Origin: Paraburkholderia heleia NBRC 101817
Lineage (GTDB): Bacteria; Pseudomonadota; Gammaproteobacteria; Burkholderiales; Burkholderiaceae
Reading direction: 5' to 3'
Length of the DNA: 64,000 bases
Assembly (NCBI RefSeq): GCF_000739775.1
Contig: NZ_BBJH01000031.1
Span: forward strand, 1 to 64,000
Shown here: positions 48,596 through 56,674 of the stretch, piece after piece
Numbering within the stretch: the stretch's first letter is position 1
How the letters are laid out: the number at the start of each line of letters is the position of its first letter
Notes under the pieces: generated by a model
What the model saw: the letters and a program-made list of their open reading frames with translations, nothing else
Told to the model about the DNA's origin: nothing
The model's database searches: none
Program-made: the position numbers and the translations under genes

Positions 48596-48838
48596 TCAGG
48601 AAGCGGCGCGCAGGCGATTGTCGATGGCCTCGCGAATGCGGTCGAAGGCCGCGTCGAAAGCATTGTCCTGGGTCGGAAAGCGGCCCGCGGCGATGCCGTC
48701 GACCGGCACGTTGCCGTTTTCGGCATCCGTGAGGCTCTGGATGATCTGCGTCGAGACGAAAAAGCCGGCTTCGTGGCTGCCGTCCACGCCGGCTGTCATG
48801 TCGAAACCCATATATTCGTAGCTGCGTCGGTTTTCCAT
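48596..48838 (-). CDS. Conserved hypothetical protein, 80 aa
   Basis: ATG 48838 is preceded by an excellent AGGAGG site. The protein (MENRRSYEYMGFDMTAGVD ... AFDAAFDRIREAIDNRL) has no signal peptide or membrane segment, one predicted C-terminal helix and many acidic residues. I do not recognise a domain. It is transcribed toward the secreted-protein gene and diverges from tas. Confidence 0.65.
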   Translation of the reverse strand: MENRRSYEYMGFDMTAGVDGSHEAGFFVSTQIIQSLTDAENGNVPVDGIAAGRFPTQDNAFDAAFDRIREAIDNRLRAAS

Positions 48839-49027
48839 GTCGCTGCCTCCTCATAGGCGCATGCGCGGATTCTGGCACGTCCGCCGCCGAGCGGCGCCGT
48901 GACCGGCCGCGGCCCATGCGCGGCCGCTTGCGCTGGAAATACGGCCGTATTCTGCAACTCCTGAAAAAATTCCCGCGCCGTGGTAGTTTCGGCGCTCCCC
49001 CTAACCGAACTGATGGACAACGTTTCC

Positions 49028-50080
49028 ATGGAATACCGCACACTCGGCGATACCGACGTCAAGGTGAGCCTGATCGGGCTCGGCACGATGACGTGGGGCG
49101 AGCAGAACACGGAGCGCGAGGCGCACGAGCAGATCGACTACGCGCTCGACCAGGGCGTCACGCTCGTCGATGCCGCTGAAATGTACCCCGTGCCGCCGCG
49201 CCCGCAGACGCAGGGACAGACCGAGCGCTTCATCGGGACGTGGCTCGCGCAGCATCGCGCGGCGCGCGAGCGCATCGTACTCGCCACCAAAATCGCGGGC
49301 CCGGCGCGTCAGCCGCACAACCCGCAGCACATTCGCGGGCCGCAGAACCAGTTCGACCGCAAGAATCTGACCGAAGCGCTCGACGGCAGCCTGAAGCGCC
49401 TGCAGACCGATTACGTCGACCTGTATCAGCTGCACTGGCCCGATCGCAGCACGATGACGTTCGGCCGCAGCATGTATCCGTATCTCGAAGATGCGTACAC
49501 GGTGCCGATCGAGGAAACGCTGAGCGTGCTCGCCGATTTCGTGAAGGCCGGGAAGATTCGCCATATCGGCGTGTCGAACGAAACGCCGTGGGGTGTCGCG
49601 CAGTTCCTGCGCGCGGCCGAAAAGCTCGGGCTGCCGCGCATCGTCAGCATCCAGAATCCGTACAGCCTGCTCAACCGCACGTTCGAAAGCGGCCTGTCCG
49701 AATTCGCGCACCGCGAAGGCGTGGGCCTGCTTGCGTATTCGCCGCTCGCGTTCGGCTGGCTGTCGGGCAAGTACGAGGGCGGGGCGCGTCCGGAAGGCGC
49801 GCGCATTACCCGGTTCGAGCGCTTCAAGCGCTACAGCAAGCCGGAATCGGTGGCCGCGACGACGCGTTATGTGGAACTCGCCCGGGCCCATGGCTACACG
49901 CCCGCGCAGTTCGCGCTCGCGTTCGTCAACAGCCGGCCGTTCCTCACCAGCAATCTGATCGGCGCGACCTCGCTCGATCAGTTGAAGGAAAATATCGCCA
50001 GCGCCGACGTCAAGCTCACCCCCGAACTCCTCGCGCAGATCGACGCGCTGCACGAGCAGCAGCCTAACCCGGCCCCTTAA
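49028..50080 (+). CDS. tas: Tas-like NADP(H)-dependent aldo-keto reductase
   Basis: A 350-residue (E. coli Tas: 346) TIM-barrel AKR. MEYRTLGDTDVKVSLIGLGTMTWGEQN (given here as MEYRTLGDTDVKV and LIGLGTMTWGEQN) and LVDAAEMYPVPPRPQTQG closely follow the Tas pattern; the Asp, Tyr and Lys of the tetrad fall in VDAAEMY and ATKIAGP, and the His in LYQLHWP. SIQNPYSLLNRTFESG and YSPLAFGWLSGKY are further identity points. ATG 49028 is used; ATG 49013 would add five residues. The substrate is unknown; E. coli Tas complements a tyrosine auxotroph under starvation. Confidence 0.92.
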   Translation: MEYRTLGDTDVKVSLIGLGTMTWGEQNTEREAHEQIDYALDQGVTLVDAAEMYPVPPRPQTQGQTERFIGTWLAQHRAARERIVLATKIAGPARQPHNPQHIRGPQNQFDRKNLTEALDGSLKRLQTDYVDLYQLHWPDRSTMTFGRSMYPYLEDAYTVPIEETLSVLADFVKAGKIRHIGVSNETPWGVAQFLRAAEKLGLPRIVSIQNPYSLLNRTFESGLSEFAHREGVGLLAYSPLAFGWLSGKYEGGARPEGARITRFERFKRYSKPESVAATTRYVELARAHGYTPAQFALAFVNSRPFLTSNLIGATSLDQLKENIASADVKLTPELLAQIDALHEQQPNPAP

Positions 50081-50261
50081 AGGGAACGCGAGGGAACTGC
50101 GCTGCCCCCTGCCGGGCCGCGCGAGTCGCCAACGCAGCAAAGTCGTTGGCGATTCGCAAGCCATACACTACGATCCAGCATGCGCCGCCCGGGCGCCATC
50201 GCGCCTCGCGTGACGGCGCCCCGCCGGTCGTCCCTACGCTCAATCCCGGAGAATATTCACA

Positions 50262-51323
50262 ATGACGAGCGCACGTCCAGCGCAATCGCCCCCGTCCTAC
50301 GGCTGGCCCATTTTCATTTTGCTGGCGGTGGCCGGCCTCTTCTACGTGAAGTGGTTCCCGTACTATCATCGCGCATTCACCGCCGAGCAAACGCATTCGA
50401 TCGGCAAATCGATCCTGATGGGCGGCTCGGCCACGGCTCCCGATCCCTCGTTTTCCGCCGCGCTCGATTACGCCTACGCCTACGGCAAGGCGATCTGGCA
50501 GGCCATGGTGCTCGGCCTGCTGCTCGGCTCCGGCGTGCAGGCGCTGCTGCCCGTGCAATGGGTCGCGCGCGTGCTCGGCCGGCGCGGCTTCGGCAGCGTG
50601 GCCGCGGGCGGCCTGCTCGCGGTGCCAGGCATGATGTGCACCTGCTGCGCCGCGCCCGTGGTCGTGGGCCTGCGAGCGCGCAATGCATCGGCGGGCGGCG
50701 CGATTGCGTTCTGGCTCGGCAACTCGGTGCTCAATCCCGCCACGCTCGTGTTCATGGGCTTCGTGCTCGGCTGGCAGTGGAGCGCGCTGCGTTTCACGCT
50801 GGGCCTGCTGATGGTGTTCGGCCTCGGCTGGGTCTGCAACCGGCTCGTGACACCCGAGGAATCGCGTGCCGCCGACGACCGCCTCGCGCAACTCGCCCAG
50901 CAGCAGGCCGAAGGCGGCAACGTCTTCGTGCGCTGGGCGCGTATCTTCGTGCGCATGGCCGTGCGGCTGGTGCCGGAATACATCGTGCTGGTGCTGTTGC
51001 TCGGCGCCGCGCGCGCGTGGCTCTTTCCGCACATCGGCCCGGAGCTCACGAACAGCCTTGGCTGGATCATCACGTTCTCCGTGGTCGGCATGCTGTTCGT
51101 GATCCCCACGGCCGGCGAAGTCCCCATCATCCAGGCGATGCTCGCGCTCGGCATGGGCGTGGGTCCCGCGGGCGCGCTGCTGATGACGCTGCCGCCCGTG
51201 AGCGTGCCGTCGTTCGCGATGCTGGCGGGCTCGTTCCGGCCGCGCATGCTCGCCGTCGTGGGCACGACCGTGGTGTTCTTCGGCATCGCCGCCGGGCTCG
51301 CGGCGGTGGCCCTGGGCTTCTAG
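50262..51323 (+). CDS. Permease of the DUF318/YraQ-like family
   Basis: A 353-residue membrane protein with about eight helices in two bundles separated by a charged cytoplasmic loop (EESRAADDRLAQLAQQQAEGG, about residues 203-222). A striking PGMMCTCCAAPVV motif lies near residue 125 and GEVPIIQAML in the second half; both are hallmarks of this permease family, members of which have been linked to metal or arsenic export. The MCTCC cluster suggests thiol chemistry or metal handling. ATG 50262 is a plausible start. No neighbouring metal-resistance gene is present, so the substrate is open. Confidence 0.82.
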   Translation: MTSARPAQSPPSYGWPIFILLAVAGLFYVKWFPYYHRAFTAEQTHSIGKSILMGGSATAPDPSFSAALDYAYAYGKAIWQAMVLGLLLGSGVQALLPVQWVARVLGRRGFGSVAAGGLLAVPGMMCTCCAAPVVVGLRARNASAGGAIAFWLGNSVLNPATLVFMGFVLGWQWSALRFTLGLLMVFGLGWVCNRLVTPEESRAADDRLAQLAQQQAEGGNVFVRWARIFVRMAVRLVPEYIVLVLLLGAARAWLFPHIGPELTNSLGWIITFSVVGMLFVIPTAGEVPIIQAMLALGMGVGPAGALLMTLPPVSVPSFAMLAGSFRPRMLAVVGTTVVFFGIAAGLAAVALGF

Positions 51324-51376
51324 GGACGCCGGCACAGGCAGGCGCCATGCGTTCAGCGTTGGCATTCTTGTAAAAC

Positions 51377-51396
51377 GCGGACGGTTCGCCGTCCGC
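51377..51396. promoter_or_regulatory. Stable UUCG hairpin between the permease and the hypothetical gene
   Basis: GCGGACGG (51377-51384), loop TTCG, CCGTCCGC (51389-51396). The plus-strand RNA would carry an extra-stable UUCG tetraloop, which could end or stabilise the permease mRNA. On the minus strand it runs into GTTTTAC. Confidence 0.5.
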
Positions 51397-51425
51397 CACG
51401 GAGCGGGCCGCGGCCCGAAACCAGC

Positions 51426-51848
51426 ATGGCAAAGCAAAAAACCAATCCGAAACTCGAGCAGGCGCTCACGCGCGGCGATCTCGCCATCCGCCAGGCCAAT
51501 TCGGCCCGCGCCACGGCGGTGCTGCGCGCGCTCGGCAAGATGATCGTCGAGGCCTCGGCCACCATCGGCGTCGAGGCGGATACCTCGATTCCCGACGGCG
51601 ACCGCATCTACGACCCGGCCGATGGTCTCTGGCCGCAGTCGCTGCTGGTATCGCTCGATGGCCCGGTGGAGGAGTCGGATCCCGAAGAGATCCGCACGGT
51701 GCGCTTGCTCGCCCAGACCCAATCGACGATGTTCCGCGTGGAATGGCATCGCGCCGACGGCAAGGTCGGCCGCCAGGAAGGCGGCCCGTTCGCGACGGTC
51801 GCGTTTATTTCGGACGTCGATATTCCCTGGGGAGACGACGAGGACTGA
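51426..51848 (+). CDS. Conserved hypothetical cytoplasmic protein, 140 aa
   Basis: The N-terminus is Lys/Gln-rich (MAKQKTNPKLEQALTRGD), then a mixed helical and beta region with many acidic residues, ending VDIPWGDDED. It has no signal peptide or membrane segment. The layout suggests a small soluble protein; I do not recognise a domain. No strong ribosome-binding site precedes ATG 51426. It is convergent with nodJ. Confidence 0.65.
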   Translation: MAKQKTNPKLEQALTRGDLAIRQANSARATAVLRALGKMIVEASATIGVEADTSIPDGDRIYDPADGLWPQSLLVSLDGPVEESDPEEIRTVRLLAQTQSTMFRVEWHRADGKVGRQEGGPFATVAFISDVDIPWGDDED

Positions 51849-51866
51849 ACGCCGCGCGGCGCGGCT

Positions 51867-52703
51867 TCAGCGCATCATGCGCCGGCGAAACAGCACGGAT
51901 GCGATCGCGAACGGCACCACCACGTAGATCGCGAGCACGAGCAGGTGAAGGCCGGCGTCTTCGACAGGCCGGTCGAGCATGGCGGGGCGGATCAACGCAA
52001 CGGCATGCGCGAGCGGCAGCATCAGCGTGATGTGCTGCGCGGCGGCGGGCAGTTGCGCGATCGGAAAGAACACGCCGGAGAGCAGCAGCATGGGCGTGAG
52101 CACGAGCGTCTGATAAAACATGAAGAAGTCGTAGGACGGCGCGAGTGCGGTGACGATCATCGCGCAGCTCGCGAACGCGAGACCCGCGAGCGCGATCACG
52201 GGCAGCGCGAGCAGCATGGAAGGAAAGCTCGCGTAGCCGAGCAGGCCCGCCACCACCATGATCGCCGCGCCCGAGAGCATCGACTTGCTCGCGGCCCACA
52301 TTACTTCGCCGAGCACGACGTCGCCGAGCGTGAGCGGCGTGTGCATGATCGCTTCCCACGTACGCTGCACGTGCATGCGCGAGAAGCCCGAGTACATCGA
52401 CTCGAAACTCGCCGACATCATCACCGAAGACGACACTGTGCCCGCCGCGAGAAACGCGATGTACGAGACGCCGTCGACGTGTCCGACCATCAGCCCGAGC
52501 CCGAAGCCCAAACCGAACAGATAGATCATCGGATCGGCGAGATTGCCGAACATCGACGCGAGGGCGAGCTTGCGCCAGACCAGATAATTGCGCCGCCACA
52601 CGGCCACCCAGTGCGTGGCGTTCGAGGGCAGCGCGGCGCGCGGCTCGCGCGCGCTCGCATGCACGGGGCGTGAGGGCGCCGGGTTGTTGGTGCGTGTCTG
52701 CAT
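51867..52703 (-). CDS. nodJ: ABC-2 type transport permease, NodJ family
   Basis: A 278-residue membrane protein with six helices. WRRNYLVWRKLALASMFGNLADPMIYLFGLGFGLG (given here as WRRNYLVWRKLALAS and GNLADPMIYLFGLGFG) and SASFESMYSGFSRMHVQRTWEAIMHTPL (in parts: SMYSGFSRM, RTWEAIMHTP) are strongly NodJ-like. It pairs with NodI to export a glycolipid-like substrate. ATG 52703 follows AAGGACACC. It starts 28 bases after the nodI stop on the same strand. In Burkholderia these genes are common outside nodulation loci, and no nodA, nodB or nodC is present here. Confidence 0.93.
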   Translation of the reverse strand: MQTRTNNPAPSRPVHASAREPRAALPSNATHWVAVWRRNYLVWRKLALASMFGNLADPMIYLFGLGFGLGLMVGHVDGVSYIAFLAAGTVSSSVMMSASFESMYSGFSRMHVQRTWEAIMHTPLTLGDVVLGEVMWAASKSMLSGAAIMVVAGLLGYASFPSMLLALPVIALAGLAFASCAMIVTALAPSYDFFMFYQTLVLTPMLLLSGVFFPIAQLPAAAQHITLMLPLAHAVALIRPAMLDRPVEDAGLHLLVLAIYVVVPFAIASVLFRRRMMR

Positions 52704-52731
52704 GGTGTCCTTGGCGATTCGTACGCCGCCG

Positions 52732-53646
52732 TTAATCTTGCATCTCGCGGCCCGTGAGCCGCAGGAACACGTCTTCGAGATTCGCGGGCCGGTGCAGATA
52801 GCGCAAATCGGAACGATGGCGCAGCTTCGCATGCACGGGCGCGGGATCGTCGACATAGCAGAACAGCGTTTCGCCGCTGATCTCCGTGCGCTTGGCATCG
52901 GCCGCGAGTTCGTCGCGCAACGCGACCGGGTCCGGCCCGTATACCTCGATCACATCGCAGCCGATTTCCGATTCGATCAGCGCCTTCGGTGCGCCCTCGG
53001 CGATCTTGCGGCCTTCCTCGATCACGCAGACGCGATTGCAGAGCCGTTCGGCCTCCTCCATGAAATGCGTGGTGAGGAGAATCGTCTTGCCGCGCGCGAG
53101 CAGCGAGCGCAGCCTCTCCCAGATCAGATGCCGCGCCTGCGGATCGAGGCCCGTGGTGGGCTCGTCCATCACGAGCACGTCGGGGTCGTTCACGAGCGCG
53201 CGCGCGAGCGTGAGACGACGGCGCATGCCGCCGGAGAGTTCGCCCACGCGCGCGTCGGCCTTGCTTTCGAGGCGCGCGAATTCGAGCAGCGGCGCGACGA
53301 GATCGCGTGTTTCGCGCGCGGACAAGCCGAAGTAGCGGCCGAACACGAGCAGGTTCTCGCGCACGGTGAAGTCGGGGTCTAGATTGTCGAACTGCGGCAC
53401 CACGCCCACGCGCCGGCGGGCGTGGCGTGCGCGTGCCGGTACGGGCTCGCCGCACAGGCTGATGCGCCCGGCATCGGGCGAAACGATGCCGAGCAACATG
53501 CGCAGCGTCGTGGTTTTCCCGGCGCCGTTCGGACCGAGCAGTCCGAAGCATTCGCCGGGAACGACGTCGAACGACAGGCCGTTGACGACCGTCCTGTCTC
53601 CGTAATGTTTGATGACCTGCTCGAATTCGATGGCGGGTGCGGGCAT
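52732..53646 (-). CDS. nodI: ABC transporter ATP-binding protein, NodI family
   Basis: A 304-residue ATPase partner of NodJ. Walker A GPNGAGKTTT, signature ELSGGMRRRLTLARALV, Walker B VLVMDEPTTGLDPQARHLIWE (given here as VLVMDEPTTGLD) and the switch region LLTTHFMEEAERL are present. The C-terminal about 80 residues after YGPDPVAL form the family accessory domain. ATG 53646 gives the length usual for Burkholderia NodI; ATG 53676 (ten residues longer) cannot be excluded, and neither start has a clear Shine-Dalgarno sequence. Confidence 0.93.
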   Translation of the reverse strand: MPAPAIEFEQVIKHYGDRTVVNGLSFDVVPGECFGLLGPNGAGKTTTLRMLLGIVSPDAGRISLCGEPVPARARHARRRVGVVPQFDNLDPDFTVRENLLVFGRYFGLSARETRDLVAPLLEFARLESKADARVGELSGGMRRRLTLARALVNDPDVLVMDEPTTGLDPQARHLIWERLRSLLARGKTILLTTHFMEEAERLCNRVCVIEEGRKIAEGAPKALIESEIGCDVIEVYGPDPVALRDELAADAKRTEISGETLFCYVDDPAPVHAKLRHRSDLRYLHRPANLEDVFLRLTGREMQD

Positions 53647-53964
53647 GGACCGGTTGAACGTGAGTCGAACGGGCATCGCGCGGGTCGAACGCAAAGCGAT
53701 CGAAAAATCGCACGAATCAAGGCGGCCCATTTTAGTGCATTGCCGCGTGGCGAGGCGGCCCGCGCTTCGAAGCGGTTTGACGATGGGGGGCAAATGCATG
53801 TCGCGGCAAGCATCCGGCACTGCGCAAGATACGTGCGCCGTTCGCGATGCGTCTGGCGTTTTTCGATGCCCACCTGGCGTTTTCCAGCCCTTGCGTGCGG
53901 AATTGCGGCGCACCATCATGAGAATCGCACAGCCTGCAAATCACGCGGGCGGGGAGAAGCGATC

Positions 53965-54435
53965 ATGGCGAGCTATAAAAAAATTCTGCTCTGTTACGAC
54001 GGCTCGCGCGAAGGCCGCAAGGCATTGCGTTGCGGCGCCGACCTTGCGCTCGATCTGAAGGCCGAAACGCACTTGCTCTCGGTCGTCGACATGCGCTCGA
54101 CGATCGCCCAGAGCGCCGGCTTGCTGACCGATGTGGCCTGCGGCCGGTTTGAGGAAACGGCGCGCGAAATTCTTCAGGAAGGCGTGGACTGGCTGACTGA
54201 GCGCGGTGTGCGCGCCCAGGGGCACTTCGCGTTCGGGCATCCGATCGACGAAATCGCGAATCTGGCCAACGAACTGAATGCCGACCTCGTGGTGGTGGGC
54301 CATCGCTGTCGCACGGGACTCTCGCGCTGGTGGATGGGCGCGGGCAATACACCGCTGCTCGACCGCGTATCGTGCAGCATTCTCGTGGCGTGTTCGTCGG
54401 CGGCCGAGGAAAAGCAGCAGCAGGCCGCTGCGTAG
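53965..54435 (+). CDS. Universal stress protein (UspA family)
   Basis: A 156-residue single Usp domain. ILLCYDGSREGRKAL opens the fold and ADLVVVGHRCRTGLSRWWMGA (given here as ADLVVVGHRCRTG) is the second nucleotide-binding region; the canonical GxGx9GS ATP motif is not exact here, so ATP binding is uncertain. ATG 53965 has GGGGAG upstream. A tandem 10-bp repeat directly follows the stop. It is divergent from nodI. Confidence 0.9.
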   Translation: MASYKKILLCYDGSREGRKALRCGADLALDLKAETHLLSVVDMRSTIAQSAGLLTDVACGRFEETAREILQEGVDWLTERGVRAQGHFAFGHPIDEIANLANELNADLVVVGHRCRTGLSRWWMGAGNTPLLDRVSCSILVACSSAAEEKQQQAAA

Positions 54436-54440
54436 GGGAC

Positions 54441-54470
54441 CAAGCGGGATCAAGCAGGATCAAGCAGGCC
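54441..54470 (+). repeat. Three tandem 10-bp units after the usp stop codon
   Basis: CAAGCGGGAT, CAAGCAGGAT, CAAGCAGGCC (54441-54470). The last unit runs into the terminator hairpin that follows. Confidence 0.65.
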
Positions 54471-54491
54471 GGCTCGCACAGAACCGGCCTG
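54465..54491. terminator. Hairpin between usp and the DUF2939 gene
   Basis: Perfect 8-bp arms CAGGCCGG (54465-54472) and CCGGCCTG (54484-54491) with an 11-nt loop. It lies between convergent genes. Confidence 0.5.
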
Positions 54492-54516
54492 TATCCGCTG
54501 TCGCCTCCGGCCTGTC

Positions 54517-55197
54517 TCAGTTCGAGACGTTTCCTTCGTTTAGCTCGACTGCCGAGAGCTTCCACGAGAAGAGCCCGTGACGCTGCAGAATGGCGGCGTA
54601 GTGCTCGCCCGTACTGCCGCGGTCCCACGTGAGCGCGAACTCGTTGAGGCCGCGATAGCCGGCCGTGGTAACCGGCCGAGCCCCCGGTGCGGGGTTGCCG
54701 GATGCGGCCGGGGCCGGTGGCGCGGCGGGGGCGGGTGTCGGTTGTGCCGGCTCGGCGGATTGCGTGCCGGATTCCGCCGGCGGCGGCGCGTGCGGCCGGT
54801 CGCCGGGCTTGCCTGTCGGCGGCATGCCATCGAGCAGGGCGGCCACGCCCTCAGGTGTGGCGTAGGCATCCACGAGTGGACTGATCAGTGCTGCGCCAAT
54901 CACGGCGCCGAGGATCAGCAACGGGTTGCTGCTGTGCTGCCCCTCGACGCGCCGCTGCAGCATTTCGCCCACCTGCTGTTTCAGGCTCACGCGCAGCGCA
55001 GGGTAATCGACGTATTCGTCGAGCGCGACGGCGTCACGCGCGTCCGCGGCGGCTTTCATGTGTTTCACCGCGATATAGGGCGACGCATAGGCGTAACCGA
55101 GCGCGGCAACCACCATTGCGACAGCAACCGTGATCGCTACGGGCTTTTTCCAGCCGTGGGTCTTGCGCGGGGTAGAGGGATTTTCCGTCATCGGCAT
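54517..55197 (-). CDS. DUF2939-like membrane-anchored protein
   Basis: A 226-residue protein with one N-terminal membrane helix after a basic stretch (VAITVAVAMVVAALGYAYA), so the bulk is periplasmic. YASPYIAVKHMKAAADARDAVALDEYVDYPALR (given here as YASPYIAVKHMKAA and LDEYVDYPALRVSL) is the DUF2939 signature. The C-terminal half has a Pro/Ala-rich linker (about 128-172) followed by a compact domain (YRGLNEFALTWDR ... LQRHGLFSWKLSAVEL). ATG 55197 or ATG 55191 could start it. The role of the family is unknown. Confidence 0.8.
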   Translation of the reverse strand: MPMTENPSTPRKTHGWKKPVAITVAVAMVVAALGYAYASPYIAVKHMKAAADARDAVALDEYVDYPALRVSLKQQVGEMLQRRVEGQHSSNPLLILGAVIGAALISPLVDAYATPEGVAALLDGMPPTGKPGDRPHAPPPAESGTQSAEPAQPTPAPAAPPAPAASGNPAPGARPVTTAGYRGLNEFALTWDRGSTGEHYAAILQRHGLFSWKLSAVELNEGNVSN

Positions 55198-55287
55198 AGG
55201 GCAAATCGTTCAAACAGGGTGTTGACCGCAAACCAGGCCAAACGATCCCGCCCGTAACCACTTCTCACATTTGCGCAACGTTGCCGC

Positions 55288-55665
55288 TTACCTGGCGAGT
55301 GCCCCGGGCAGGTCGCTGTGCTGCTCGGCGATGCAGCGGTCGATCGCGCGGCAGACCGCGTCGACCGTGCCGACGAGGATGAGCCGCGACGGGCCCTGAT
55401 AAACGCGCACGGGTGCACGGCGCATGGGCTGTTCGGTGTTCAGCGTGCTGTTGAGCGATACGCGCGCAAACGCCGGCTGGGCCGACGGCAGCACGGGCAG
55501 GTCGGCCGTGCTGGCCGCCACCATCTCTGGCGAGTCGTCGAAGAGCGAGCCGTTCAGTGCGACAGCCGAATCGCGGACTTCGCGGACCGCGCACGACGCG
55601 ATTCCACGGAGATGGCGAAGACGGCCGAATTGGCGGAAGGGCAGCAGGCGGGCAAGGCGTTCCAT
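55288..55665 (-). CDS. Conserved hypothetical protein, 125 aa, downstream of lexA
   Basis: ATG 55665 follows TGGAGAGAGTC, a good ribosome-binding site; the frame is open to 55692, where an earlier Met without such a site exists. The Arg-rich N-terminus (MERLARLLPFRQFGRLRHL) is followed by an acidic centre and a C-terminal beta/alpha part (RVYQGPSRLILVGTVDAVCRAIDRCI). No domain is recognised. It starts 66 bp after lexA on the same strand and so could be transcribed from the LexA-controlled promoter. Confidence 0.65.
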   Translation of the reverse strand: MERLARLLPFRQFGRLRHLRGIASCAVREVRDSAVALNGSLFDDSPEMVAASTADLPVLPSAQPAFARVSLNSTLNTEQPMRRAPVRVYQGPSRLILVGTVDAVCRAIDRCIAEQHSDLPGALAR

Positions 55666-55731
55666 GACTCTCTCCAGGCGATGCGCAAACAATGTGGAAA
55701 CTGCGCTGGAAACTGCGCGCAGACGGATTGC

Positions 55732-56382
55732 TTAGAATTCGGTGGGGCGGATCAGGCCGACCGCGATGCCTTCGAGCGCGAATTCCGCGCTGCCGGCCTC
55801 GACAAAAATATTGTCGTAATCGGGGTTCTCGGCGATCAGTTCGAGCCCGTTCGGACGGCGCTTCAGGCGCTTCACGGTGACGTCGTCGCCGAGGCGCGCC
55901 ACGATGATCTGGCCGTCTTTCGCTTCAGCCTTCTTCTGCACGGCGAGCAGGTCGCCGTCGAGAATGCCGGCGTCGCGCATGGAAAGGCCGCGCACTTTCA
56001 GGAGGTAATCGGGGCGGCTCGAGAAGAGCGCCGGGTCGCACATGTAGTTCTGCGAGATGTGCTCCTGCGCGAGGATCGGGCTGCCTGCCGCGACGCGGCC
56101 AACGAGCGGCAGCGAAAGCTGCATGATGCTCGGGTGCGGGAGCGTGAACTGGTGCGGCAGGTCGTCGGGCCCCGGCACGAGGCGGATGCCGCGCGAGGCG
56201 CCCGCAGCCAGTTCGATCACGCCCTTGCGCGCCAGCGCGCGCAGATGCTCCTCCGCGGAGTTGGCCGAGCTGAAGCCCAGTTCCGCCGCGATCTCGGCGC
56301 GCGTGGGCGGAAAGCCCGTGCGCTCGATGGCGCGGCGAACCAGATCGAAAACCTGCTGCTGTCGTGCGGTGAGTTTGGTCAT
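55732..56382 (-). CDS. lexA: LexA repressor
   Basis: A 216-residue SOS repressor and self-cleaving protease. The N-terminal winged helix (about 1-70) has GFPPTRAEIAAELGFSSANSAEEHL (given here as PPTRAEIAAELGFSSANSAEE). The cleavage site is Ala99-Gly100 (VAAGSPILA), and the catalytic pair is Ser134 (GLSMRDAGI) and Lys171 (DVTVKRLK). ATG 56382 is the family start (MTKLTARQQQVFD); the frame open to 56442 covers the promoter with both SOS boxes and is therefore rejected. The small protein gene downstream may be cotranscribed. Confidence 0.97.
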   Translation of the reverse strand: MTKLTARQQQVFDLVRRAIERTGFPPTRAEIAAELGFSSANSAEEHLRALARKGVIELAAGASRGIRLVPGPDDLPHQFTLPHPSIMQLSLPLVGRVAAGSPILAQEHISQNYMCDPALFSSRPDYLLKVRGLSMRDAGILDGDLLAVQKKAEAKDGQIIVARLGDDVTVKRLKRRPNGLELIAENPDYDNIFVEAGSAEFALEGIAVGLIRPTEF

Positions 56383-56389
56383 GGCGCCA

Positions 56390-56405
56390 CTGTATGTTTG
56401 AACAG
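56390..56405 (-). promoter_or_regulatory. lexA: SOS box 1 (LexA operator)
   Basis: CTGT ATGTTTGA ACAG is a perfect CTGT-N8-ACAG operator 8 bp upstream of the lexA start codon, allowing autorepression. Confidence 0.9.
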
Positions 56406-56409
56406 GTAA

Positions 56410-56425
56410 CTGTATTTTTATACAG
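56410..56425 (-). promoter_or_regulatory. lexA: SOS box 2 (LexA operator)
   Basis: CTGT ATTTTTAT ACAG is a second perfect operator, with 20 bp between the box starts (about two helix turns), so two LexA dimers could bind side by side. Its AT-rich core is the classic strong SOS box. Confidence 0.93.
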
Positions 56426-56571
56426 TACTCGCCACTTTTCAAGTGTTACTTGAAGTTCGTCGACTGAGCGTTGCCGTCAGGCCGCTTTCCCGTGCTTGCG
56501 CGGACGAAACCGCGCTCCAGCAGCGACTTCCTCTGTCCTTACCACTTTTGCGTATTAAAAAATGAGAAAAC

Positions 56572-56606
56572 ATCATTTTTAATAATGTAAGCGGATCGCT
56601 AGACTG
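56572..56606 (+). promoter_or_regulatory. sbp promoter element shared with ssuD
   Basis: TTTTAA (56577-56582), 17 bp, TAGACT (56600-56605), ending GCGGATCGCTAGACTG. It aligns with 41839-41872 upstream of ssuD. The AT-rich block just upstream (56551-56580) would suit CysB binding. A leader of about 63 bp precedes sbp, with CGGAG as ribosome-binding site. Confidence 0.6.
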
Positions 56607-56674
56607 GCCTCCATCGTTAGCTGCAGCTCACCAACGGGCGCAAACGAGCACACACGAGAACGGAGAACAGATAG

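Noticed and set aside
51867..53646. nodI/nodJ as evidence of a nodulation locus
   Set aside because: No nodA, nodB, nodC, nod box or nif genes are visible; NodIJ homologues are widespread in non-nodulating Burkholderiaceae.
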